Of a stretch of DNA of 64,000 nt, positions 9,125 through 17,781 are shown in pieces. How positions within the stretch are numbered: position 1 is the first letter of the stretch; every line of letters starts with the position of its first letter. The translations under genes were made by a program, and so were the position numbers. Source of the DNA: Falsiruegeria litorea R37 (GTDB lineage: Bacteria; Pseudomonadota; Alphaproteobacteria; Rhodobacterales; Rhodobacteraceae); contig NZ_FWFO01000001.1 of assembly GCF_900172225.1 (NCBI RefSeq), forward strand, positions 124,001 through 188,000, read 5' to 3'. The notes beneath the pieces were generated by a model, which was not told where the DNA came from, did not search any database, and saw nothing but the letters and a program-made list of their open reading frames with translations.

Positions 9125-10190
9125 CCCGTACCAAGTGGTTGTCCCACGCCACGGGTTGCTGGGTCAGGATCGTGGGCGTGGCCGTTGCCGCCCAGAACGC
9201 CCCTGTTCCAGTCGACGCCCGCAAAGCCCCATCAGACACACCCAAACCGCAAACGTCCGGCATGTTGAGCTGGCTATCGACAACGCGCGCCCCAACATCC
9301 CCCAATTGCACCAATCCGCCGCGCGGCGACGACACGGCGATGCGCGTTCCCCCTTCATAAAACGCAACGCTGCCGCCATATCCGTCCATTGCTCGCGCCT
9401 GAGTCAGCGTGGCGCTCAAAAGCTCGGGCGCTTCTCCACGACGGTGCAGGCCAACGACCGAGGGGCTGTCGGCCGTGCTGCCCTGCCATTGGGTGGCAAA
9501 GCCCACCAAGCCGTCTGCCCTCACATCCAGATGGCGGATTGAATTCATGTGCATCTCGGGCGCCAATTCCGCCTGTTCCAGCACCTCTCCCTCTGCCGAC
9601 AGATAGGTCAGGTTGGGTTGCATCAGCGGCAGGTTCAACTTGGCACGTCCGCTGTCGGGATGCGTTTCAATACCTCCGTTGGCGACAACCAATGTCTCTC
9701 CGTCAGGCATGAGCCGTATGTCATGGGGACCAATGCCGCCCGAGGGGAACTCTCCTTGCCTACGGTATGTTCGCGTGTCCCAAATGCCCACGACACCGCG
9801 GGCGGCGTCATAGGCATTCTCGGTGGTAAAAAGCAGCAGGCCATCGGCGGAAAATGCACCATGGCCATAAAAATGCCGCCCCTTCGGAGCATCAAGCCTG
9901 GCCAGAACGGATCCTGTTGCACAATCCAGAACAATCGCAAAGCGACCGGGTCGGCGAGCAAACGCCACGGCCTCGGCGCGATTGGGGTGGGCCGCAGCTG
10001 CATGCCCTCGGGCGGGCAGGGGGATTTGAAACACAGGTTCGCCCCGATCTGTCAGCCCAACAAGGCAATAGGTGCCATCTGAACCGCCAGCAGCAGACAA
10101 GAATGCAGGAGCGCCAACGTCCGCCCATCCCGTTGTGGGGATCAGGCCACTGACTGCAAGCCCGGCCAGAAATCTGCGTCGCGTCGCCAT
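9111..10190 (-). CDS. DUF1513 periplasmic beta-propeller-like protein, Tat signal
   Basis: Secreted protein of 359 residues of the DUF1513 family. The N-terminus MATRRRFLAGLAVSGL carries a twin-arginine type signal (RRRFLAG) followed by a hydrophobic stretch and an AxA-like region. The body has repeated GxxIxxHxI-type blades, such as GGIGPHDIRLMPDGETLVVANGG, that suggest a propeller. The start at 10190 was chosen for the signal peptide; an ATG at 10202 in the same frame overlaps the end of the imelysin gene. Members of this family are usually the last gene of imelysin/di-heme oxidoreductase iron-uptake clusters, as here. The molecular role is not known. Confidence 0.87.
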   Translation of the reverse strand: MATRRRFLAGLAVSGLIPTTGWADVGAPAFLSAAGGSDGTYCLVGLTDRGEPVFQIPLPARGHAAAAHPNRAEAVAFARRPGRFAIVLDCATGSVLARLDAPKGRHFYGHGAFSADGLLLFTTENAYDAARGVVGIWDTRTYRRQGEFPSGGIGPHDIRLMPDGETLVVANGGIETHPDSGRAKLNLPLMQPNLTYLSAEGEVLEQAELAPEMHMNSIRHLDVRADGLVGFATQWQGSTADSPSVVGLHRRGEAPELLSATLTQARAMDGYGGSVAFYEGGTRIAVSSPRGGLVQLGDVGARVVDSQLNMPDVCGLGVSDGALRASTGTGAFWAATATPTILTQQPVAWDNHLVRVSRG

Positions 10191-10191
10191 C

Positions 10192-11199
10192 TCAATCACC
10201 ATCCAGAGAATTAAAGCCCGCAGACACGCCCAAGGCTGGCCCAAGCGACTGCGTCACCTCGGTCCGAATGTCGTTAATTGCCTGCTGCAACGCTTCGACC
10301 CGGATCCGACCTGCCGGAGTCGCGACACTCGAGAAATCGGGATCTACCAGCGCCGAGATTCTGGTCAAGGCTGTCCCGAATTTGGTGTCCAACTCTTGTG
10401 CCAGTTCAGCATTCCCTGCAGTCAGAAGCCAGGCCAAAACGCGCAACTGTTCCAGAGACAATCGGACATGACGCAAAGACCGACCAGACCGCCAGGCCTC
10501 GGCCCGTTTGGGGCGGGGCTTGGCGAACGTGCCCAAAGGGCGCCCCAAACGCAGGTCGGCATTGATCTGCAACCCAGTGTCGAGCGCCTTGTAGAACTCT
10601 TGCAAGGCCTCTGCCCGCGTTTGATAAATGCCGCCTTGGGTCGGCGTTCGCATCAGGGCGTCATATCGGTCTTGCCAATCGCGGTTTACGGCTTGGCTGA
10701 CCACGGCAATATCCTGCGTGATGGCCTGAACCAAAGAGCAACGATAAGTCTCATTGCCCAGCGTGCTCAACCGTTCGTCGAACAGCAGATATTCCAGTGC
10801 AAAGAAACCACGCCCCGCGATTGATACGGACTGAAACGCCTCTGGGTCACTGACGATCGGGTCTTGATCTTTGATTAAGGCGCCGAGGGTTTTGGGTGTA
10901 CTGTTTCGGCTGTCGGGCCAAAACGCCAGGGCAAAGCCACGGTTCTCGATCTCGGTCGGACCAAAGCGAAGATGGCTGACGGCGATCCAGGCGTCGAAGG
11001 AGCTTGAATAGGCCGCTTGGAGCCGTTCGGATGACGGCGCGCAGTCGGATTGCGCGACTTGGGCCATGACAAGGCTTGATTCAGCCAGGTCGGTGAAGCC
11101 GGGTAAAACGTGCCGGTCCAAAATCGCATCCACCTGATCTGCCGTGGCTGAAATAGGTAAGATCATGGCAAAAGACAGGGCAAGTGCGCGGATCATCAA
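10192..11199 (-). CDS. Imelysin family periplasmic protein
   Basis: Secreted protein of 335 residues with a cleavable signal peptide ([19 protein letters not shown]). The mature part is mostly helical and fits the imelysin/insulin-cleaving membrane protease family (ICMP, EfeO-M75-like), which is linked to iron uptake, not proteolysis. Visible blocks include ALEYLLFDERLST and a C-terminal region ending near the DUF1513 start. It overlaps the upstream di-heme oxidoreductase gene by 4 bp and abuts the DUF1513 gene, so the three are one transcription unit. Many related clusters carry two imelysins flanking the oxidoreductase; only one is present here. Confidence 0.87.
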   Translation of the reverse strand: MMIRALALSFAMILPISATADQVDAILDRHVLPGFTDLAESSLVMAQVAQSDCAPSSERLQAAYSSSFDAWIAVSHLRFGPTEIENRGFALAFWPDSRNSTPKTLGALIKDQDPIVSDPEAFQSVSIAGRGFFALEYLLFDERLSTLGNETYRCSLVQAITQDIAVVSQAVNRDWQDRYDALMRTPTQGGIYQTRAEALQEFYKALDTGLQINADLRLGRPLGTFAKPRPKRAEAWRSGRSLRHVRLSLEQLRVLAWLLTAGNAELAQELDTKFGTALTRISALVDPDFSSVATPAGRIRVEALQQAINDIRTEVTQSLGPALGVSAGFNSLDGD

Positions 11200-12722
11200 A
11201 GGCTCTCCAGAAATCGAACAAGGGCATCGCGGTCGGGCTTGGGCATGGCAACCACGGCTTCACGTTGGGCTTGGGCCTCACCGCCGTGCCACAAGACGGC
11301 CTCGAGCAGCGACCGCGCGCGCCCGTCGTGCAGGAATTGCGTGTGACCGCTGACTTGCCGTGTCAGGCCAATTCCCCACAGCGGTGGCGTGCGCCATTCA
11401 GATCCGGTTGCGCGTGCTTCGGGGCGATTGTCAGCCAAGCCAGGACCCATGTCGTGCAACAACATGTCCGAATAAGGCCAGATCAGCTGAAAACTCTGCT
11501 CGGGCTGACCCCGCAACCGGTGGGTCACAAACTTGGGTGTGTGGCAGGCGATGCAGCCGGTTTCGTAAAACACCTGCTTACCGCGCAGCACTTGCGAGTC
11601 GTTTTCGTCTCGACGGTTGGGCACGGCCAGATTGCGGCCGTAGAATGTGACGAGGTTCATCGCATCCATGTCGATCTCGTACCCGCGCACGTCGGTGTCC
11701 CCATGTGGCGCAGCGCGACAGGCGGTCTGAGTTTCTGTGCATTCGCCCCAGGGATCGGGGAACAGCGGGCTCGATATGCCAATGTCACCGGAAAAAGCGG
11801 CAGAGGACTGTTCATTGACCGTTGGTGAACCGGCTTTCAGGCCAAAGCGGCCCAACATTGGCTGATCGAATTCCGCCGACCACACAATGTTCGCGCGCCC
11901 GGAAACACCGTCGCCATCTGCGTCATTCTCGTCCACATGCGCAAGGATGTCACTGGCCGGAATGGCTTCGAGCAGGCCCAAACCGATCATCTGTGGGGCG
12001 ACGCGGGGGCTGAGCATCGCATCGGGGTGCAGCGGTCCGTACCCCAGGTTCGCCGCCTCATACTTTGGCTCGCGCAAAGTGACGACTTCACCGCCCGATA
12101 GAACAACCGGATGCTCGGAGTAGGTGACCTGCAGCGTGTATTCCGCCGGATGACCCGGCAGCGCGAAATCCTGGAGTTGTTGCCCATAGGTGGGATCAGG
12201 CCGTGTCGCGATGTAATCCTCGATCCCTTCGGGTTCGGCTCCGCCTGGGATCGAAACACGCAGGAACATCGAGACCGCTTTGTCCTGCGATCCATTGGGC
12301 GGATGGCCGCGTCCGTCCTTGATGTGGCAACGCTGACAAGAACGCGCATTGTAGAGCGGCCCCAACCCATCCGAGGCCAGAGTTGAAGATGGCGACGATA
12401 CCCAGAGCTTTTTGAACAGGCCATTGCCGAGTTGGAAGTCTAACTCGCGCTCGAACTCCATGTTGCCGGAAGGTTGCGAAAATGCGTCTGTATCATTCCT
12501 TGCAGGGACAGATGCGGCACCGCCGGGGCGGGTTTCAAATTTCTCGGCCCCAGAAAAATCGCGCGCGGGTGCTGTCACTGCTTGAATGCGGTGCAACTCG
12601 TCTTGTGTTCGGGGAATGGTGTTCAGATGTGGGTCGGACTGGACGTCCGACAAACCAGGGGTCGCCGCCAGAACGGCAACCCCAAAGAGCGATTTACTCG
12701 CCCTCGTCCATTTTTGCGGCAT
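11196..12722 (-). CDS. Di-heme oxidoreductase (DHOR, c-type, COG3488)
   Basis: Periplasmic c-type cytochrome of 508 residues. Two haem-binding motifs are seen, CQRCH near 129-133 and CIACH near 389-393, in the spacing of the di-heme oxidoreductase/thiol-oxidoreductase family (COG3488), a distant relative of di-heme peroxidases. The N-terminus [20 protein letters not shown] looks like a signal peptide when the start is ATG 12722; this start lies 29 bp inside the bacterioferritin gene. The frame is open further upstream to 12986 but that part only shadows bacterioferritin. In this family context the enzyme is thought to change the redox state of iron or its ligand during uptake; that is inference from neighbours. 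Confidence 0.85.
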   Translation of the reverse strand: MPQKWTRASKSLFGVAVLAATPGLSDVQSDPHLNTIPRTQDELHRIQAVTAPARDFSGAEKFETRPGGAASVPARNDTDAFSQPSGNMEFERELDFQLGNGLFKKLWVSSPSSTLASDGLGPLYNARSCQRCHIKDGRGHPPNGSQDKAVSMFLRVSIPGGAEPEGIEDYIATRPDPTYGQQLQDFALPGHPAEYTLQVTYSEHPVVLSGGEVVTLREPKYEAANLGYGPLHPDAMLSPRVAPQMIGLGLLEAIPASDILAHVDENDADGDGVSGRANIVWSAEFDQPMLGRFGLKAGSPTVNEQSSAAFSGDIGISSPLFPDPWGECTETQTACRAAPHGDTDVRGYEIDMDAMNLVTFYGRNLAVPNRRDENDSQVLRGKQVFYETGCIACHTPKFVTHRLRGQPEQSFQLIWPYSDMLLHDMGPGLADNRPEARATGSEWRTPPLWGIGLTRQVSGHTQFLHDGRARSLLEAVLWHGGEAQAQREAVVAMPKPDRDALVRFLESL

Positions 12723-13179
12723 TGAGCATCGCATAATTTTCGGCGCCAATCCGATCATACAGGTCAAGTTGAGTTTCAAGGAAATCAATGTGGCTTTCTT
12801 CGTCTTTGAGCAGCCCTTCGAACAGCGACATCGAAACATAATCGCCGGCCTCGCGGCAGTAATCACGCGCCTCGGCATAAAGCGCCCGAGCGTCGATTTC
12901 AGCCGCCAGATCGCACTCCAGCGTTTCACGAGGGTTCTGCCCAATGCGCAGCGGGTCCAGTTTCTGCAGATTGGGGTGACCTTCAAGGAAAATGATCCGC
13001 TCGATCAGCTTGTCGGCATGCTCCATCTCTTCGATGGATTCCTCGCGGCTTTTCTTGGCCATATGGGCCAGGCCCCAGTCTTCCTGCAAACGGTAGTGCA
13101 ACCAGTATTGGCTGACTGCCGTCAACTCATGCCGTAGGGAATTATTGAGATACTCGATAACCTTTGCGTCGCCCTTCAT
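12694..13179 (-). CDS. bfr: Bacterioferritin
   Basis: Iron-storage protein of 161 residues that forms a 24-subunit shell with haem. It aligns in register with E. coli Bfr from the first residue ([12 protein letters not shown]). Ferroxidase ligands E18, E51 and H54 and the haem-ligand Met52 are present ([12 protein letters not shown]), with the second pair in [11 protein letters not shown]. The start ATG 13179 has GGGAGAG 5 bp upstream; the GTG at 13185 would lie within that ribosome site. It follows bfd with a 38 bp overlap, and its own end overlaps the di-heme oxidoreductase start, so storage, release and uptake genes are tightly packed. Confidence 0.95.
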   Translation of the reverse strand: MKGDAKVIEYLNNSLRHELTAVSQYWLHYRLQEDWGLAHMAKKSREESIEEMEHADKLIERIIFLEGHPNLQKLDPLRIGQNPRETLECDLAAEIDARALYAEARDYCREAGDYVSMSLFEGLLKDEESHIDFLETQLDLYDRIGAENYAMLNAAKMDEGE

Positions 13180-13420
13180 AACCACTCTCCCGTGTTGTTG
13201 CGACGCGCAACCGCCGCAATTGCATTGGTACTTCTAGGTTATCATTCGACCGCATCGTGTCGAGAAACAATGGCATGCATCCGCCACAATCCGCTGCCTT
13301 TCCAAGGGCGTGATAGATTTTCCCAGGGGTGATGATCGCTTTGGGATCGGACGCGCGCATCCAGTCGATTGCCGCGCGGATCTCGTGGTCTGAGATATTG
13401 GTACAGTGACATACGATCAT
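13142..13420 (-). CDS. bfd: Bacterioferritin-associated ferredoxin
   Basis: [2Fe-2S] protein of 92 residues that by family passes electrons to bacterioferritin to release stored iron. The four cysteines are C4 and C6 ([10 protein letters not shown]) and C45 and C48 (ADCGGCMP), the Bfd/BFD-like pattern. E. coli Bfd is 64 residues; this one has about 30 extra basic residues at the C-terminus that arise from reading into the bfr start region. Start ATG 13420 was taken over the upstream ATG at 13447 because the ferredoxin motif begins here. It is the first gene of the iron locus. Confidence 0.88.
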   Translation of the reverse strand: MIVCHCTNISDHEIRAAIDWMRASDPKAIITPGKIYHALGKAADCGGCMPLFLDTMRSNDNLEVPMQLRRLRVATTRESGYEGRRKGYRVSQ

Positions 13421-13646
13421 GTTTTTCTGGCCGTAGCGAAAATCCATTTACCCAAGTTTAATAGTCGGGTATTGAGGTCTGTGCCAGCGGCAAAATCCAA
13501 GATTCAGACATTTTTTAAGTAAAACACTCAGGAATAAGAAAAGATTCCTGTCAAACCGCAGCAAAGGCAAAGTTCAGCAAGACCTGTCTCACGCCTGTAG
13601 ATCCAATTGCCAACGCTCCAAAGCGCGCCGGGCATCGAATTTATCC
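13421..13646. other. Intergenic region upstream of bfd
   Basis: No gene found. This AT-richer gap separates the iron locus from a TetR gene on the same strand, and should hold the bfd promoter on the minus strand. I could not identify a confident Fur, Irr or RirA site by eye. Confidence 0.4.
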
Positions 13647-14258
13647 CTACATCCAACTTTTGACAGTGTTCCTCAGGGTTTCGATCGCCAGGTCCTCGAT
13701 CTGTTTGCGTTCGTGATCTTCGGCGATGCTTACCATCAACAACAGCGACACGGCCAAACGCATCGCAAATTTGATCTGCATGGGCGAAAACTGTTGGTTC
13801 GAATATGCCAGAACGTTATCGCGCACGGTGTTCACAATGTCGGCCTCATAACTTTTATCGGCCTCGCGAATGCGATCGTTCATCATCATTGCCTTGGTCA
13901 GCTCAACCGCAAGCGCGTGGTCAAAGGCCGTGTGTTCACTAATATGTCGTCGAAACAGAAAAGCTACCAAGTCCGCGGCATTCATTGGTTCAGTCAGGTC
14001 TTCTAATGCCTGCATGTTTACCCGCTTTTCTTCGGCGAGCCATTCGTCATACAGGCGTCGATAGATGTCGTCTTTATGGGCGAAGTATCGATAGACAGTG
14101 CCGATACGGCACCCGACGGCATCGGCCACGTGGTTCGTCGTGAAGTTTTCAAACCCACGCTCCACAAGGACTTGCCGCGATGCTGCAAGGATTTCTTCCA
14201 CTTTGGCTCGGGCACGCGGTTGAAGTGGCGTTTTGCGCATCGCGCTCATTTCTTTCAT
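13647..14258 (-). CDS. TetR family transcriptional regulator
   Basis: DNA-binding repressor of about 203 residues. The N-terminal helix-turn-helix is clear (ILAASRQVLVERGFENFTTNHVADAVGCRIGTVYRYFAHKDDI, described here by its ends near residues 22-65) and the C-terminal half is the usual variable ligand-binding domain. Starts are possible at 14258, 14249 and 14240; the first is used. It is divergent from the agmatinase-like gene with a 200 bp gap, so that gene is its likeliest target. The ligand is unknown. Confidence 0.87.
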   Translation of the reverse strand: MKEMSAMRKTPLQPRARAKVEEILAASRQVLVERGFENFTTNHVADAVGCRIGTVYRYFAHKDDIYRRLYDEWLAEEKRVNMQALEDLTEPMNAADLVAFLFRRHISEHTAFDHALAVELTKAMMMNDRIREADKSYEADIVNTVRDNVLAYSNQQFSPMQIKFAMRLAVSLLLMVSIAEDHERKQIEDLAIETLRNTVKSWM

Positions 14259-14459
14259 GAATTTTCAGCATTGGCGTCTGAACGGTTTGGGTCCGCAAAT
14301 TCAAAGTAGCAACTTCGATTGCGAGGAACCAGACGGTTCACCGGGTTGGAACTTTAAAACTGAGTATTTAATCATTTTATGAAATCACATAGCGTCCCTC
14401 CATCGTCGAAGCAAAATCATTGAGGTCAACGTGCCCTGGGATGAAGTAGATCAGGCTTT

Positions 14460-15389
14460 TTGCGTACAGATCTGAAAGGCACCCAATGCGAAAACACGTT
14501 TGCCGGCGCGCTAAGCTTTATGCGTCGCAAATACTCGCGCGATCTTGCCGGGGTGGACGTTGCCGTCACCGGAATTCCGTTCGATTGCGCGGTCTCTCAT
14601 AGGCCTGGCGCTCGGTTCGGGCCGGCGGCCATTCGCAAGGCGTCGGCTCATTTTGCAACTGGTCCGATCTGGCCCTGGAAGTTCGACCCCTTTGATACAC
14701 TGGCTGCGATAGATTATGGCGATTGTCCTGTTGATTACGCGGACGCGCCATCGATAGATGCAACGATCCAAGCACACGTCCGCCCAATTGTTGAAAGCGG
14801 GGCTTATCTGCTTTCACTGGGCGGTGATTACTATTGTTCCTACCCGCTGCTCAAGGCGGTCGCTGCGGTTCACGGGCCTTTGGCCTTTATTCATTTCGAC
14901 GCGCATCGCGACGTCGAGCCGTCCGACGATCGTGTGCAGGATCATGGGGCAATTTTCGGATATGCCATCGAAGACGGTGTAATAGACCCGAAGAAGTCCG
15001 TTCAGATCGGTATCCGCACCACCTTTGAGGGCGAAGGTGACTTTGGAATGACCATCCTTGGCGCGGATAAGGTGCACGCCAGCAGCCCGGGTGAAATTGC
15101 TGAAATTGTTCGCAAGGTTGTAGGTGACAACAAAACCTATCTGACCTTTGATATCGATTGCCTGGATCCCGCTTTCGCGCCCGGCACAGGAACACCGGTT
15201 CCAGGCGGATTGAGCTCGTACCAAGCGTTGTCGATCAGGCGAGAACTTACCGACATCAATATTGTCGCGTCTGACCTGGTCGAAGTACTGCCCGCGCATG
15301 ACGTAGTCGACATCACTGCCCTGGCGGCGGCAATGGTTTGTGCCGAAATGCTCTGCCTGCGCGCGGCCCGGGTAAGTCGAAAATCTTGA
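14460..15389 (+). CDS. Agmatinase-like ureohydrolase with an altered metal site
   Basis: Ureohydrolase-family protein of 309 residues. The family motifs DAHRD (in IHFDAHRDVEP), DHG and DIDCLDPAFAPGTGTP are intact, giving most of the two-manganese site. The first motif, normally GGDH, reads GGDYYCSYPLL, so the first histidine ligand is a tyrosine. By family the enzyme would split agmatine, guanidinobutyrate or arginine to urea; with this change the activity is uncertain. No good start exists in frame: TTG 14460 is used because conserved sequence begins before the first in-frame ATG (14520). An ATG at 14486 with GAAAGG upstream is one base out of frame. It is divergent from a TetR gene. Confidence 0.78.
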   Translation: MRTDLKGTQCENTFAGALSFMRRKYSRDLAGVDVAVTGIPFDCAVSHRPGARFGPAAIRKASAHFATGPIWPWKFDPFDTLAAIDYGDCPVDYADAPSIDATIQAHVRPIVESGAYLLSLGGDYYCSYPLLKAVAAVHGPLAFIHFDAHRDVEPSDDRVQDHGAIFGYAIEDGVIDPKKSVQIGIRTTFEGEGDFGMTILGADKVHASSPGEIAEIVRKVVGDNKTYLTFDIDCLDPAFAPGTGTPVPGGLSSYQALSIRRELTDINIVASDLVEVLPAHDVVDITALAAAMVCAEMLCLRAARVSRKS

Positions 15390-15461
15390 CCGTATTCGCA
15401 GAAACGCCGAAAGGGGGCTTATTGCACTGCTTTCGCCGGAAAATCTTGGGCAGGAGACCCA

Positions 15462-15647
15462 GTGAAGTTTCAAATGGATAAGATCTTCTTGTGCTCAGCG
15501 TTTGCTGCCATGGGCATTATTGCCGCGAACAGCGTGGCAACGACTGAAGTGCGCGTCTCCAGAGCGAATGTCAAATGTATGCGTGGCATTGCAAAACGCA
15601 TCACCAACCATGTCTCACCGTTGTGCGGGGACGGTCCAAAGGTTTGA
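15462..15647 (+). CDS. Small putative secreted protein
   Basis: Frame of 61 codons starting at GTG 15462 with CAGGAG at 15451-15456. The N-terminus (MDKIFLCSAFAAMGIIAANSVA) resembles a signal peptide and the mature part would have two cysteines. No family is recognised. It follows the agmatinase-like gene after 72 bp and lies in a stretch with no other clear gene, so it could be real or chance. Confidence 0.3.
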   Translation: MKFQMDKIFLCSAFAAMGIIAANSVATTEVRVSRANVKCMRGIAKRITNHVSPLCGDGPKV

Positions 15648-16010
15648 CAGTCGGTTCAATTGGATCACCTGGCATCCATGTGGCAGTTACAACGCGCTTT
15701 GAACCCAGACAAATGGGTGCACCACCCCCGTGATTGGCGCGGCGTTGAACCGACCCCGGTGCCCTTATTCGCATGCGCAGTTCGATGTCCGCCGATCATT
15801 TCGACCTGCGGTGATGCACACACAGATCGATCCCGGCCAGCGTACAGACGTGTCCTTGCATGTCACCCTTGGGGTTCGGACTGATCATTCCACGCTAATG
15901 GTGCTGTTGGGTTCCAACCTTTCCAGTGCTTTGGGCAAAGTGGGTGCAGATAGAAAAAGTGACGGTTCCTGGGAGAAACTCCCTGAAATCTCAAAATTAC
16001 GTTGAAAAAT
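15648..16010. other. Gene-poor stretch left of the mobile element
   Basis: No convincing gene. Several short frames overlap with no ribosome sites or known motifs, and the stretch may be the remains of a decayed gene. A short perfect hairpin, GGGAG AAA CTCCC, sits at 15971-15983, 28 bp before the left attachment repeat. Before the element inserted, this sequence would have been directly downstream of tRNA-Pro, so the hairpin could be part of the old tRNA 3' flank. Confidence 0.4.
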
Positions 16011-16028
16011 TTGGTCGGAGTGAGAGGA
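16011..16028 (+). repeat. Left attachment site repeat (attL)
   Basis: The 18 bases TTGGTCGGAGTGAGAGGA are identical to 25693-25710. After this point the match with the tRNA gene stops (CCGGG here versus TTCGA there), which marks the crossover limit. Confidence 0.92.
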
Positions 16029-16112
16029 CCGGGTAGTCCCATTCATTCCAATGACTTGGAGTGTCGAACCGGCCAAAACATCCCCGTTGAAACGTCACAG
16101 AAATCTTCCCCT

Positions 16113-16541
16113 GTGTCGAACTTTGTCCCTGAGCTTTCAAGGGCAGTAAAATTCGTTTTGAAGTGCATCGCGGCACTGGATGTCTATGAGGTTGAGGAAC
16201 TCGCACATGAAATTTCGCCCGATGATGCTGATCAACTGGCAATCCAGATTTTGGAGGAAGCCTGGGCAACGCGGGAAGCTTGGGGCGGCGGCTCGCTCTT
16301 TGCTGAGGTCGCGGAAGAATATCGCCGCAATCGCCCGGCTGATCCGCATCCTGAAATCGAGTGCGATCTTCCTGATTTTGATGATCCCGATTTCTTGACC
16401 AAGCTGCACACTGACAGCGCTCCCTTGCCGGACAGGAAGCGGTTGTTTGTCCGTTTGTGGAATGGCTTCGAGCTTGAGGACAAGAGGGCATTCCTGTCGC
16501 GTGTTGATCCGACTGGCGCGTTTCGGCAGGTGGCGTCATGA
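16113..16541 (+). CDS. Unknown element protein, upstream of the RepA-like ATPase
   Basis: Acidic protein of about 142 residues from GTG 16113. No family recognised. It contains an aspartate/proline-rich segment (ECDLPDFDDPDFLTKL) and ends with a basic tail. The frame stays open leftward to a TTG at 16002, but that reading would cross the attachment site, so a start inside the element is preferred. Its stop overlaps the ATPase start as ATGA (16538-16541), which indicates translational coupling and a role in the same process, probably replication of the element. Confidence 0.6.
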   Translation: MSNFVPELSRAVKFVLKCIAALDVYEVEELAHEISPDDADQLAIQILEEAWATREAWGGGSLFAEVAEEYRRNRPADPHPEIECDLPDFDDPDFLTKLHTDSAPLPDRKRLFVRLWNGFELEDKRAFLSRVDPTGAFRQVAS

Positions 16542-17632
16542 GCGATTTTGACAACGTGACGCCGATGCGGAGCGATCCAGCGCTGTTGAAGCCAAAAGCC
16601 AAGGAATTGCTGGCAGCGGCAACATGGGCCGGGAATTTTGAACCGTCCTTGGATCGGGATTATCTCGTGAAGGGATGGTTGGATAAGGGCACCCTGACGG
16701 TTGTCTTTGGTCAATCCAACGTGGGCAAATCGTTCTTTGCGCTGGATTTGGCACACCACATTTCAAAGGGCGAGCCTTGGGGCAATCACCGCGTCAACAA
16801 GGGCAACGTTCTCTACATCGCGGCAGAGGGCGGCTCATCCTTTCCGAACCGGGTTTCCGCTTTGGATGATCCTGAATTCTGGGTCATTGCCGCGCCGGTG
16901 ACTTTCGCGGGCAAAGCATCCGATGCCGCCTCAATGGTCGAAATGGTGCAGTACTTGGCGTCACAGAGCGGCAAGTTTGATCTCATCGTTGTAGATACCC
17001 TGTCGCGTGTGATGGGGGAAGGCGATGAGAACACCGCACCGGATATTGCTGATCTGGTTAAGAACCTCGACGTGCTGCGGCGTGGCACCGGATCGAATAT
17101 CATGCTGATCCACCATTCCGGCAAAGACATTGCGAGGGGCGCGCGAGGGCATTCTTCGCTCAGGGCGGCGGTTGATACTGAGATTGAACTGACCCGCGAT
17201 GAGGTCGGGGTGATCACCGCTGAGGTGACAAAACAACGGGACGGGCCGACTGGGTACAAGTTCGTCTATTCGCTTCAACAGATCGAGCTGGGGCGCGATC
17301 AAGACGGCGACCCCGTCACGACTTGCCTTGTCGAACCAATCAATGGGGGTAACAACGAAAGGCCTCAAGTCAGCGGCCCAGCTCTGGCGGCACTGAATAC
17401 TTTGGGTGAGCTGCTTGTAGAGCGCGGTGAAGTTTTGCGCGATCCACGCTATCCCGGCACCCCCTGCGTGCCGCACAAGGAATGGATGGAAGCGAGCATT
17501 GCGGGCGGTCAGCTATCCGCCTCGGACAAACGAGAAACCCACCGGCGGGTATTCAATCGCGAGGTTGAGGTTCTAAAGGGCAAAGGCTTGGTTTCGGTGC
17601 GCGACAATCTGGTTTGGGCACTGAAGGATTGA
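16538..17632 (+). CDS. RepA-like RecA-fold ATPase (AAA_25), putative replicative helicase
   Basis: Protein of 364 residues with a RecA-type ATPase core of the kind found in plasmid RepA and phage helicases. Walker A is GQSNVGKS (58-65), Walker B ends at D153 in FDLIVVDTLSR, and IHHSGKD (191-197) is the sensor/H4-like motif of this family. The C-terminal 70 residues look like a winged helix (KRETHRRVFNREVEVLKGKG). By family it would be a hexameric 5'-3' helicase loading at an origin; a candidate origin lies 3 kb to the right in the same element. It is coupled to the preceding gene by a 4 bp overlap. Confidence 0.82.
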   Translation: MSDFDNVTPMRSDPALLKPKAKELLAAATWAGNFEPSLDRDYLVKGWLDKGTLTVVFGQSNVGKSFFALDLAHHISKGEPWGNHRVNKGNVLYIAAEGGSSFPNRVSALDDPEFWVIAAPVTFAGKASDAASMVEMVQYLASQSGKFDLIVVDTLSRVMGEGDENTAPDIADLVKNLDVLRRGTGSNIMLIHHSGKDIARGARGHSSLRAAVDTEIELTRDEVGVITAEVTKQRDGPTGYKFVYSLQQIELGRDQDGDPVTTCLVEPINGGNNERPQVSGPALAALNTLGELLVERGEVLRDPRYPGTPCVPHKEWMEASIAGGQLSASDKRETHRRVFNREVEVLKGKGLVSVRDNLVWALKD

Positions 17633-17781
17633 GCAAAGGTGCGAGAACGGTAAGAACGGTTACAAACCCAAAGGAGTGAGGTGCTCGGACCCACCATCAC
17701 CTCACACGATTTGGTTGTATTGGTCTCAACCGGAGGTTAACCTGCTGCTGAAAAAGAAATTCATCAAAAGGCAGCGAAAAA

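Noticed and set aside
12723-12986. N-terminal extension of the di-heme oxidoreductase
   Set aside because: This part only reads bacterioferritin in another frame; a signal peptide appears when starting at 12722.
15660-16005. Short plus-strand frames before the element
   Set aside because: No ribosome site or recognised motif; two frames overlap without preference.
16002-16112. Start of the first element gene at TTG 16002
   Set aside because: It would run across the attachment repeat, so the protein would change on excision; GTG 16113 lies inside the element.
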